NCBI GenBank assembly: GCA_031425275.1
Contig: JANPJA010000034.1
Location: forward strand, 36,683-100,682
Length of the DNA stretch: 64,000 bases
Source of the DNA: JAIVGV01 sp031425275
Lineage (GTDB): Bacteria; Acidobacteriota; Blastocatellia; Pyrinomonadales; Pyrinomonadaceae
Direction of reading: 5' to 3'
This document shows positions 1 through 6,697 of the stretch, piece after piece. Position 1 is the stretch's first letter. Each line of letters begins with the position of its first letter. Position numbers and translations under genes: made by a program. The notes beneath the pieces are model-generated. The model did no database searches. It was given only the letters and a program-made list of their open reading frames with translations, and was not told the origin of the DNA.

Positions 1-1085
1 TCGTCGAGCGTCTTGAAGCCGTGGCGCGCGGCGAGTTGGGCGAGGCCGTCATTGATGTCGCGGGCGACTGTGACTCCTTGATAAACGAAGCCGGTGTAGA
101 GTTGCACGAGACTCGCGCCCGCGCAAATCTTCTCCCATGCATCGGCCGCGTCGAAGATGCCGCCGACGCCGACGATGGTCAGCGAGCCGCGCGCCAGCCG
201 GTACAAATGCGCGATCACCTCCGTCGCGCGCGCGCGCAGAGGCGCGCCGCTGAGCCCGCCTTCGCCGCAGGCGGCCACGCGCGCGGGCGTCGCATGTTTG
301 ATTACGTCGCGCTCCGTCGTCGTGTTCGTCGCGATGATGCCGGAGAACCCCGCGCGTCGCGTGACATCCACGATCAACTCAAGCTCGCGCGGATCGAGAT
401 CGGGGGAGACTTTGACGAGCAGCGGGAGCGCGGGCCGTTGGTTGACGCCCGCGCCCAGCTCGCGGTTACGTTGTTGGAGCGCGCCGAGTAATGCCGCGAG
501 CGCGTCGGCGCGTTGCAGCTCGCGCAGGCCCGGCGTGTTGGGCGAGCTGACGTTGACGGCGACGTAGTCTGCGAACGGGCGCACCAACTCAAAACTCGCG
601 AGATAGTCGGAGGCCGCGTCCTCGACCGCGACGAGGCGGCTCTTGCCGATGTTGACGCCGAGCACGCAACGCGGCTTGCCGTCGCGCTTGAAGCGTTCGG
701 CGAGCGCGGCCGCGCCGGCGTTGTTGAAGCCCTGCCGGTTGATGAGCGCGCGATCCGCGGGCAGGCGGAACAAGCGCGGCCGCGCGTTGCCGGGCTGCGG
801 CAGATGCGTCACAGTCCCGACCTCGACGAAGCCGAAGCCGAGCGACGCGAGCTGCCGCGCGACCGCGCCGTTCTTGTCAAAGCCCGCGGCGACGCCGACC
901 GGGTTCTTAAAAGTCAGCCCGAATCGTTCGAGTCCGCCGAACGGCGAACGCGACAAACTGCCTTCGGCCGCGCGCCGCGCCCCCCCGGTGCCGAGGGAGA
1001 AAGAGAGCGCGTGGAGGGCCAGTTCGTGCGCCTTTTCGGGGTCGAGCCGGAAGAGCGCGGGTCGCAGAATCGAGCGGTAAAGCAT
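1..1085 (-). CDS. pyrD: Dihydroorotate dehydrogenase, class 2 (partial, runs off the left edge)
   Basis: Oxidises dihydroorotate to orotate, the fourth step of UMP synthesis, normally membrane-associated and quinone-linked. I translated the minus strand from the ATG at 1085-1083 and obtained 361 uninterrupted codons up to the window edge, about the full length of the family. Visible motifs are NPVGVAAGFDKNG near residue 60, NRQGFNN, and NVSSPNTPGLREL, whose second serine matches the catalytic serine of class 2 enzymes. FMN-binding segments LLVKVSPD, IIATNTT and VGVGGI follow. The stop codon lies outside the window. The gene is divergent from pyrR, about 100 bp away, so the two pyrimidine units share one promoter region. 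Class 2 rests on the N-terminal extension and the serine base. Confidence 0.93.
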   Translation of the reverse strand, partial: MLYRSILRPALFRLDPEKAHELALHALSFSLGTGGARRAAEGSLSRSPFGGLERFGLTFKNPVGVAAGFDKNGAVARQLASLGFGFVEVGTVTHLPQPGNARPRLFRLPADRALINRQGFNNAGAAALAERFKRDGKPRCVLGVNIGKSRLVAVEDAASDYLASFELVRPFADYVAVNVSSPNTPGLRELQRADALAALLGALQQRNRELGAGVNQRPALPLLVKVSPDLDPRELELIVDVTRRAGFSGIIATNTTTERDVIKHATPARVAACGEGGLSGAPLRARATEVIAHLYRLARGSLTIVGVGGIFDAADAWEKICAGASLVQLYTGFVYQGVTVARDINDGLAQLAARHGFKTLD

Positions 1086-1145
1086 CGTTGGAGTAGGGCG
1101 AAACGGGTGGTATGACAATAGCGAAGCGCGAGTTTAACTCCTCAC

Positions 1146-1174
1146 TTGTTACTTGTCACCCGCTCTGATAGTAT
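1146..1174 (+). promoter_or_regulatory. Sigma70-type promoter giving a near-leaderless pyrR transcript
   Basis: TTGTTA at 1146-1151 and TAGTAT at 1169-1174 are separated by 17 nt. A start of transcription 7-8 nt downstream falls at about 1181, only 2-3 nt before the pyrR ATG. No Shine-Dalgarno sequence precedes that ATG, which fits a leaderless message. Pattern-based only. Confidence 0.45.
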
Positions 1175-1183
1175 CCGCCGACG

Positions 1184-1765
1184 ATGGAGTTTATCGAGAA
1201 AGTTCGCATCATGGACGCGGCGCGAATCAACCGCGCGCTGGCGCGGCTCGCCTCCGAGATCGTCGAGGAGAATCAGGGCGCGGGCGACCTCTACCTCGTC
1301 GGCGTGCAGCGTCGCGGGGTGCCGCTGGCGAACCGGCTGGCCGACAAGATCGCCGACCTTGAGGGCCAACGCCCGCCCGTCGGCATCGTGGACATCACGC
1401 TCTACCGCGACGACCTGTCCACGGTCGGCGCGAACCCCATCGTCAACCGCACGGATTTGCCCGGCGGGGTTGACGGACGCAACATCGTCCTCATCGACGA
1501 CGTGCTCTACACGGGCCGCACGATCCGCGCCGCGCTCGACCAGCTCATCGACTTCGGGCGGCCGCTGCGCGTCCAACTGGCTGTGCTGGTTGATCGCGGG
1601 CGCGAGCACCGGGAGTTGCCGATCCAGGCCGATTACGTCGGCAAGTTCGCGCCGACGAAACGGAGCGAGATCATCAAGGTGATGCTCGACGAGTTTGACG
1701 GGGAAGAAGGGGTCGCCATCGTGGAGCGACCGCCCGCGGAGGACGGAGAAGATAGGCGACCCTGA
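1184..1765 (+). CDS. pyrR: Bifunctional pyr operon regulator / uracil phosphoribosyltransferase PyrR
   Basis: PyrR proteins bind pyr mRNA in response to UMP and promote transcription termination; many also convert uracil and PRPP to UMP. The 193-residue product has the type I phosphoribosyltransferase fold, with the PRPP loop VLIDDVLYTGRT at about residues 102-113 and the PyrR-typical VGVQRRGVPLA near residue 39. The ATG at 1184 leaves seven residues before the conserved VRIMDAARINRAL segment, as in known PyrR proteins, so I prefer it over the ATG at 1211. There is no clear ribosome site. The last 55 bases also encode a possible attenuator, and the stop codon lies in the loop of a terminator hairpin. 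It heads pyrR-pyrB-pyrC. Confidence 0.95.
   Translation: MEFIEKVRIMDAARINRALARLASEIVEENQGAGDLYLVGVQRRGVPLANRLADKIADLEGQRPPVGIVDITLYRDDLSTVGANPIVNRTDLPGGVDGRNIVLIDDVLYTGRTIRAALDQLIDFGRPLRVQLAVLVDRGREHRELPIQADYVGKFAPTKRSEIIKVMLDEFDGEEGVAIVERPPAEDGEDRRP
1710..1762 (+). promoter_or_regulatory. Anti-antiterminator and antiterminator arms of a putative pyr attenuator
   Basis: GGGTCGCC at 1710-1717 can pair perfectly with GGCGACCC at 1755-1762 (antiterminator). The latter is also the 5' arm of the terminator at 1755-1774, so the two helices exclude each other. GGTCGC at 1711-1716 can instead pair with GCGACC at 1726-1731 around a 9-nt loop, which would free the terminator. These three competing helices match the logic of PyrR-controlled attenuators in Gram-positive bacteria. 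That PyrR binds here is inference. Confidence 0.5.
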
Positions 1766-1780
1766 AGGGTCGCCTTTTTT
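1755..1780 (+). terminator. Intrinsic terminator between pyrR and pyrB
   Basis: A perfect 8-bp stem, GGCGACCC (1755-1762) with GGGTCGCC (1767-1774), encloses a TGAA loop and is followed by six T residues. The pyrR TGA stop (1763-1765) is in the loop. Because pyrB follows on the same strand, this is more likely a conditional than a final terminator. Confidence 0.75.
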
Positions 1781-1838
1781 GTTTGCGCCGCCGGGAGGTT
1801 TAAAGGGCGCGTGTGTCGTCACGCGGTCAGGAGGGGGA

Positions 1839-2975
1839 TTGAAAACGGAGTCGCAGCGCAAGCACCTGCTCGGCATCGCCGAACTGTCGCCCGCCGAGAT
1901 CACGCACGTCCTCGACACGGCCGAGAGCTTCCGGGAAATCTCCGCGCGCGAGATTAAGAAAGTCCCCACGCTGCGGGGCCGCACCGTCATCAACCTCTTC
2001 TACGAGCCTTCGACCAGAACGCGCACCTCCTTCGAGATCGCCGCCAAGCGGCTCTCCGCCGACACCATCAACGTCAGCTCGTCGTCTTCGAGCGCGGCGA
2101 AGGGCGAGACGCTGCTCGACACCGCGCGCAACCTCGAAGCGATGTCGCCGGACTTCATCATCATCCGGCACCCCTCGTCGGGCGCGCCGCACGCGCTGGC
2201 GCGCGTCTGCCGCGCCGCCGTCATCAACGCTGGCGACGGCGCGCACGAACATCCGACGCAGGCCCTGCTCGACGCGCTCACCATCCGCCAGCGCGTGGGG
2301 CGGATCGAAGGTCTCGAAGTCGCCATCATCGGCGACTTGCTCCACTCGCGGGTCGCGCGCTCGAACACGCACCTGCTCACTAAACTCGGCGCGACGGTTC
2401 GACTCGCTGGGCCGGGCACGCTCGCGCCGCCGGAGTTCTCCACGCTCGTCGAGGGCGGCCAGTTGCGGGTCGCGAACCGCGTCGAGGAGGCGATTGAAGG
2501 CGCGGACGTGGTGATGGTTTTGCGCATCCAGCGCGAGCGGCAGTCGGCGGCCTTCTTCCCCTCCATGCGCGAATACGCCGTCCACTACGGGTTGAACTTG
2601 AAGCGGCTCGGGGCGGCGAAGCCCGACGCCATCGTGATGCACCCCGGCCCGATGAATCGCGGCATCGAGATCGCGTCGGACGTGGCCGACGGCACGCGCT
2701 CGCTCATCCTCGATCAAGTCTCGAATGGCCTCGCGATCCGCATGGCCGTCCTCTATCTGCTCGCGGGCGGCTCACTCCTCGGCCAAGTCGAACCCGAACG
2801 GGTGAAGGCGGAGATGCGTCCGGTGACTTCAAGCGAGTCTGAGGCCCGGCCCAACGGCGTGCGGACGGCGACGACCACGGCGGGACTCACTGATGCGGCG
2901 GAAGGGGAATTGCAGATCGCCCCTGTTTTGAAACCGCGCCGTCCGGGCCGCCCGAAAGTGACCGACGTTGAGTGA
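1839..2975 (+). CDS. pyrB: Aspartate carbamoyltransferase catalytic chain with C-terminal extension
   Basis: Condenses carbamoyl phosphate with aspartate, the committed step of pyrimidine synthesis. I chose the TTG at 1839 because AGGAGG lies at 1829-1834 and the protein then opens with the family-typical KHLLGIAELSP; an upstream reading through the attenuator would be untypical. The carbamoyl-phosphate motif STRTRTSFE (about residues 58-66), HPTQALLDALT and the MHPGPMNRG signature are present. The catalytic chain normally ends near residue 310, but this product continues to 378 with a polar tail ending in RRPGRPK, which resembles an AT-hook core. No regulatory chain gene (pyrI) is adjacent. 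It follows the pyrR terminator and precedes pyrC by 79 bp. Confidence 0.95.
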   Translation: MKTESQRKHLLGIAELSPAEITHVLDTAESFREISAREIKKVPTLRGRTVINLFYEPSTRTRTSFEIAAKRLSADTINVSSSSSSAAKGETLLDTARNLEAMSPDFIIIRHPSSGAPHALARVCRAAVINAGDGAHEHPTQALLDALTIRQRVGRIEGLEVAIIGDLLHSRVARSNTHLLTKLGATVRLAGPGTLAPPEFSTLVEGGQLRVANRVEEAIEGADVVMVLRIQRERQSAAFFPSMREYAVHYGLNLKRLGAAKPDAIVMHPGPMNRGIEIASDVADGTRSLILDQVSNGLAIRMAVLYLLAGGSLLGQVEPERVKAEMRPVTSSESEARPNGVRTATTTAGLTDAAEGELQIAPVLKPRRPGRPKVTDVE

Positions 2976-3054
2976 AGTGTTGCTGCGGATTATTAACGCC
3001 CGCTGCCGACTCCGAATTTCTGAATTTTGACCACTGGATTCTGACTGCTAAAAA

Positions 3055-4383
3055 ATGCGCCTGCTCATCGCAAACGGCTACCTGATCGATCCGACGCAAG
3101 GGCTTAACGGCGAGCGGAGTCTGCTCGTCGAGGACGGGCGCGTCACGGGCCTGCTCGCGCGCGGCGACGGCGTGCCCGAAGGGGCGGAGGTGTTCGACGC
3201 CACGGGCCTCGTCGTCGCGCCCGGCTTCATCGACCTGCACACGCACCTGAGAGAGCCGGGGCAGGAGTACAAGGAGACGGTCGAGTCGGGCGCGACGGCG
3301 GCCGTGGCGGGCGGGTGGGCGAGCGTCTGCGCGATGCCCAACACTGACCCGGTTAACGACAACCCGGCCGTCACGCGCTTCATCATCGAGCAGGCCGGGC
3401 GCGCCCGGATGGCGAACGTCTTCCCCGTCGGCGCGATCACCAAGGGGTCGAAGGGCGAAGAACTCGCCGAGATGGGCGAGATGAAGCGGGCCGGCATCGT
3501 CGCCGTCACGGACGACGGACGGGGCGTCCCCACGGCCGGCATGATGCGGCGCGCGATGGAGTACGCGCGCGGCTTCGACCTGACCGTGATGGATCATTGC
3601 GAGGACAAGTCGCTCGCGGCGGGCGGGGTGATGCACGAGGGCGCGTGGTCGCTGCGCCTCGGTCTCGGCGGCCACCCCGCGCTCGCGGAAGAGTTGGACG
3701 CGCTGCGCGATTGCGCGCTCGCCGAGTTGACGGGCGCGCGACTCCACCTCGCGCACGTCTCGACGCGCGGCGCGCTCGCCGCCGTGCGCCGCGCGAAGGA
3801 GATGGGACTCGACGTGACGTGCGAGGTCACGCCGCACCACTTCACGCTGACGGACGAGGCCGTGCGCGACTACGACACGAACACGAAGATGTGCCCGCCG
3901 CTCAGGAGCGCGGAACACGTCGAGGCGTTGCTCGAAGCTTTGAGAGACGGGACGATTGACGCCATCGCCACCGACCACGCGCCGCACCACGCCGACGAGA
4001 AAGCCCTTGAATACGACCACGCGCCCAACGGCATCACCGGCTTGGAGACGGCCGTCGGCCTCGCCCTCGACCGTCTCGTGCATCAAGGCGTCATCGGACT
4101 CGAACGACTCGTCGAGCTTTGCTCGATCAACCCGGCCAGAATCTTCAAGCTCGAAGGCCGCGGCACGCTCCGCCCCGGCGCGTTCGCGGACGTGACCATC
4201 CTCGACCCCGACCTCCAATGGACATTCGACGCCGCGCGCTCGCGCTCCAAAAGCCGCAACACGCCCTTCGACGGACGGACAATGCGCGGCGCGGCCGTCG
4301 CCACCATCGTCGCGGGCCGCGTCCTCTACCGTCGAAGCGACGAGCCGGCGGCCGACAGTCAGCAAATAGCTGTTAGCTGTTAG
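3055..4383 (+). CDS. pyrC: Dihydroorotase, class I
   Basis: Cyclises carbamoyl aspartate to dihydroorotate. The 442-residue product has the amidohydrolase metal motif DLHTHLREPGQ (metal-binding histidines near residues 62 and 64) and the later TDHAPHH motif near residue 308. A class I length of about 430 and the residues after the first motif distinguish it from the shorter class II. The ATG at 3055 begins MRLLIANGYLIDP, typical of the family; no clear ribosome site precedes it. Its last codons (QQIAVSC) and the TAG stop lie within the left arm of an inverted repeat of the TTAGC family, so the native C-terminus has been replaced or extended by repeat sequence. Confidence 0.95.
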   Translation: MRLLIANGYLIDPTQGLNGERSLLVEDGRVTGLLARGDGVPEGAEVFDATGLVVAPGFIDLHTHLREPGQEYKETVESGATAAVAGGWASVCAMPNTDPVNDNPAVTRFIIEQAGRARMANVFPVGAITKGSKGEELAEMGEMKRAGIVAVTDDGRGVPTAGMMRRAMEYARGFDLTVMDHCEDKSLAAGGVMHEGAWSLRLGLGGHPALAEELDALRDCALAELTGARLHLAHVSTRGALAAVRRAKEMGLDVTCEVTPHHFTLTDEAVRDYDTNTKMCPPLRSAEHVEALLEALRDGTIDAIATDHAPHHADEKALEYDHAPNGITGLETAVGLALDRLVHQGVIGLERLVELCSINPARIFKLEGRGTLRPGAFADVTILDPDLQWTFDAARSRSKSRNTPFDGRTMRGAAVATIVAGRVLYRRSDEPAADSQQIAVSC

Positions 4384-4470
4384 CTATTAGCCGTTAGCTA
4401 AATCGAAGCGGCGGTTGAGCATTTGCTCAACCGACTCCGGCTAAAAGCTAACGGCTAATGGCTAACAGCT
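4367..4470. repeat. TTAGC-family inverted repeat, copy 1
   Basis: The left arm (4367-4399) reiterates words such as AGCTGTTAGC and TTAGCCGTTAGCT. The right arm (4446-4470) carries the complement, AGCTAACGGCTAATGGC followed by TAACAGCT. The centre holds its own perfect hairpin, CGGTTGAGCA / TGCTCAACCG (4412-4433). The left arm overlaps the 3' end of pyrC. A second copy is at 30018-30134. Confidence 0.9.
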
Positions 4471-4477
4471 CTAAATA

Positions 4478-4521
4478 AAGGAAGGCCCGCTGCGCTCTCC
4501 CCTTCGCAGCGGGCCTTCCTT
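4478..4521. terminator. Strong bidirectional terminator after pyrC
   Basis: A 15-bp perfect stem, GGAAGGCCCGCTGCG (4480-4494) with its complement (4505-4519), extends by two A-T pairs; the 10-nt loop is CTCTCCCCTT. TTGTT follows on the plus strand and a T-rich stretch follows on the minus strand. It separates the convergent pyrC and the minus-strand glycine-zipper gene. Confidence 0.7.
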
Positions 4522-4572
4522 GTTGCGGTCGCTCACTTACGTCGTGACAGGGGCGACCGAACCTTTGAGATA

Positions 4573-4630
4573 TTGTCGGAGACCCGTCCGAGCTCTCCCC
4601 TTCCCAGACGGGCCTCCTCCGCACCGACAA
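4573..4630. other. Second, related imperfect hairpin
   Basis: Nested paired segments TTGTCGG/CCGACAA (4573-4579, 4624-4630), CGGAG/CTCCG and CCCGTC/GACGGG form a broken stem. The loop region contains GCTCTCCCCTT, the same string as in the loop of the hairpin at 4480-4519, so the two structures look like diverged copies. It lies just beyond the stop of the minus-strand gene and may terminate it, but no U-run is clear. Confidence 0.45.
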
Positions 4631-4657
4631 CCGCTTGGTTGCCGATACTTTGTGAAC

Positions 4658-5377
4658 CTAGCGCGCGCCGTACTCGGGCAGGCTCAAACGCTGGTTCAAA
4701 ATCACACCGAACTCCGTGCCGGACTCCACCTTGGCATCTTGCTCTTTCTCGTAAACGCGACCGCCGGTGCCGAGCGCGCCGCCGATGATGGCCCCGATCC
4801 CCGCGCCCTTGCCGCCCCCGGCAATCGCGCCGATGATGGCTCCGGTCGCCGCGCCGCCGCCGATGAAGACCGCGTCGCGGTTGCGGTTCGAGCGGCCCGC
4901 GACCGTGCCCTCGTTGTCGGCGTTCACGTCGTCGGCCTGTAGGGAAGTCAGAGCGCCGTTGATCGTGTGGCGCACCCCGTTTGGCAACTCAAGCTGGTTG
5001 AAGGCGACGGAGATGCTGCCGGGCGAGCGACGTTGCGCGCGTTTGACCGAAGTGACTCGGCCGTGGACTTTGCTCCCGACCGGGGCAACTTGCGTCCCGC
5101 CAGTCGCGTAAACCGGCTCGGTCACGCCCGCCGTGAAGCGGTCGCCGACGCGGGCCGACTTCGAGTTCAACTCGCTGTCCATGCGGACGCGGATGACCGT
5201 GTCGGCCGGGACCGTGTAGTAGCGAACCGCGGGCGTCGCGACGCGCGTAGTAGTTCGTCGGACGGTTCGCCGCGTACGACGCCTCTGCGCCGACGCGGGA
5301 AGAAACGTCCCGGCCACCAGAGCGAAGAGTGCGATCAAGCTGAAAGCGCGTTGCGCCAGAATTTTGTTCATCATCAT
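4658..5377 (-). CDS. Secreted glycine-zipper protein with beta-barrel-like domain
   Basis: Function unknown; probably envelope-located. The 239-residue product has an N-terminal signal peptide ending near LPASAQ, then a basic RRRTRRTVRRTT stretch. A domain with DTVIRVRMDSELNSKSARVGD resembles the small beta-barrels of TrbI/VirB10-like or LysM-associated envelope proteins. A Gly/Ala-rich zipper, GAIIGAIAGGGKGAGIG, near residues 175-205 is a likely membrane-inserting segment. Three consecutive ATGs (5377, 5374, 5371) are possible; AGGAGG at 5385-5390 best fits 5377, with 7-nt spacing. The gene at 52579-53640 is a paralogue with the same two modules. It stands alone between two hairpins and the peroxiredoxin promoter region. 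Confidence 0.75.
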   Translation of the reverse strand: MMMNKILAQRAFSLIALFALVAGTFLPASAQRRRTRRTVRRTTTRVATPAVRYYTVPADTVIRVRMDSELNSKSARVGDRFTAGVTEPVYATGGTQVAPVGSKVHGRVTSVKRAQRRSPGSISVAFNQLELPNGVRHTINGALTSLQADDVNADNEGTVAGRSNRNRDAVFIGGGAATGAIIGAIAGGGKGAGIGAIIGGALGTGGRVYEKEQDAKVESGTEFGVILNQRLSLPEYGAR

Positions 5378-5805
5378 CTCCGAACCTCCTTACGGGGCCG
5401 CGGGCAACGTCAACTTCAATCCCCAAGCGTTGCCAGCCGCCGCGACTAGATAAAGCAATGAACGTGCCACAGAGGGGCTTTGCGGCAGTTGAACCAAAAG
5501 CGTCGCCCTGTCTGACTTTTACTCACGACAAATAAGCGCCGGCGCGGGGTTGCCCGCGAGATCGCGAACGATGTGCGCCGATGAGCCTATCCAATTTGCA
5601 CCATATCGTGTGACGTGCGACTCTATCATAAAGACCAGAGCGGGTTAAGACATCTTGGGCGAACATTCCCCACGCGAACATGACTTCGCCTCCATCGGCT
5701 CCCGCGCCTGTCCTGCCATTCGTCCTGAGCGCGCGGGGCCGAATTGAGTTAGAATCTGCCGCATCTCGCAATCAATTCGGACTCGGAGTAGAAGGAGATA
5801 TCATT
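5378..5805. other. Intergenic region between divergent genes
   Basis: This 428-bp stretch contains the ribosome sites of both flanking divergent genes (AGGAGG at 5385-5390 on the minus strand, GAAGGAGAT near 5791-5799 on the plus strand). Scattered AT-rich words occur, for example a minus-strand TATGAT at 5625-5630, without a convincing -35 partner. I see no gene or structured RNA in it. Confidence 0.5.
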
Positions 5806-6468
5806 ATGAGCACCAACGCGACCGCCGGCGCGATTGTCCAGACGCTGCCGCGCATCAACGAGCCGGCCCCGGACTTCGAGGCCAAGACGACGCACGGGAT
5901 GTTGAAGCTGTCGGACTACCGCGGCAAGTGGGTCGTCCTCTTTTCGCACCCGGCCGACTTCACCCCCGTCTGCTCGACCGAGTTCGTCGAGTTCGCGCGC
6001 CGCGACGAGGACTTCCGCAAGCTCAACGCGCAGCTCCTCGGGCTGTCCGTCGATTCCGTCCCCGCGCACATCGCGTGGGTCAGAGACCTCGAACGCCACT
6101 TCCAAGTCAAGATCGAGTTCCCGGTCATCGCCGATCTCGACACGAAGGTCGCGCAGAAGTACGGGCTGATCCACCCTTCGGCCTCGGAGACGGCGACGGT
6201 GCGCGCCGTCTTCGTCATCGACGACAAGGGCGTCGTCCGCGCGCTCATCTACTACCCGATGACTTTGGGGCGCAACATCGACGAAGTCTTGCGCGTGGTC
6301 GAGGCCCTGCAAACCGCCGACGCCAACGCCTGCGCGACGCCGGCCAACTGGCGGCCGGGCGACAAGGTGATCGTCCCGCCGCCGCAGACCACCGCCGACG
6401 CCGAGCAGCGTCTCCAATCCGATTACGAAGTGACCGACTGGTATTTCTCTAAACGCAGCCTCACCTAA
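5806..6468 (+). CDS. Peroxiredoxin, Prx6-type
   Basis: Reduces hydrogen peroxide and organic peroxides in the cytosol. The 220-residue product has the peroxidatic motif FTPVCSTEF with its cysteine at residue 56, preceded by HPADFTP, and the long C-terminal region (NWRPGDKVIVPPP) typical of the Prx6 and archaeal type. A further cysteine near residue 178 (NACATPANW) sits where the archaeal relatives carry a second, possibly resolving, cysteine. The ATG at 5806 is set by GAAGGAGAT seven bases upstream; in-frame sequence reaches back to 5680 but has no such site. The gene looks monocistronic. Confidence 0.93.
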   Translation: MSTNATAGAIVQTLPRINEPAPDFEAKTTHGMLKLSDYRGKWVVLFSHPADFTPVCSTEFVEFARRDEDFRKLNAQLLGLSVDSVPAHIAWVRDLERHFQVKIEFPVIADLDTKVAQKYGLIHPSASETATVRAVFVIDDKGVVRALIYYPMTLGRNIDEVLRVVEALQTADANACATPANWRPGDKVIVPPPQTTADAEQRLQSDYEVTDWYFSKRSLT

Positions 6469-6551
6469 GTGCCTACGTTTTGCGCGTGTCCTCGCGCGAG
6501 ATTTTCCTCGCGCGCTGACGCGCGGCCGACCGCCCCGGGTGGATTAGCGCA

Positions 6552-6580
6552 TTGCCAGCGGCACGCGGCGCGTTTATGAT
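6552..6580 (+). promoter_or_regulatory. Sigma70-type promoter for the PLP enzyme gene
   Basis: TTGCCA at 6552-6557 and TATGAT at 6575-6580 are separated by exactly 17 nt, close to the consensus. Transcription would start near 6587 and give a leader of about 110 nt before the ATG at 6698. I looked for SAM-riboswitch motifs in that leader and found none. Confidence 0.6.
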
Positions 6581-6697
6581 GTCCGCACCGGTTTAGTTGT
6601 AAGATTTGTTAGGCCCACATCCTTTCGCGCCCCCGTCTGCCCGCGGCGCGTCGGGACTTCACGCAGAGTCAGGTTGCCGGGAAGGCGGCGAGAGTTG

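Noticed and set aside
6493..6514. CGCGCGAG/CTCGCGCG hairpin as terminator of the peroxiredoxin gene
   Set aside because: An 8-bp stem with no T-run in very GC-rich DNA is weak evidence, so I left it out of the feature list.
6587..6697. SAM riboswitch in the leader of the PLP sulfur enzyme gene
   Set aside because: The conserved SAM-I, SAM-II or SAM/SAH core strings are absent.
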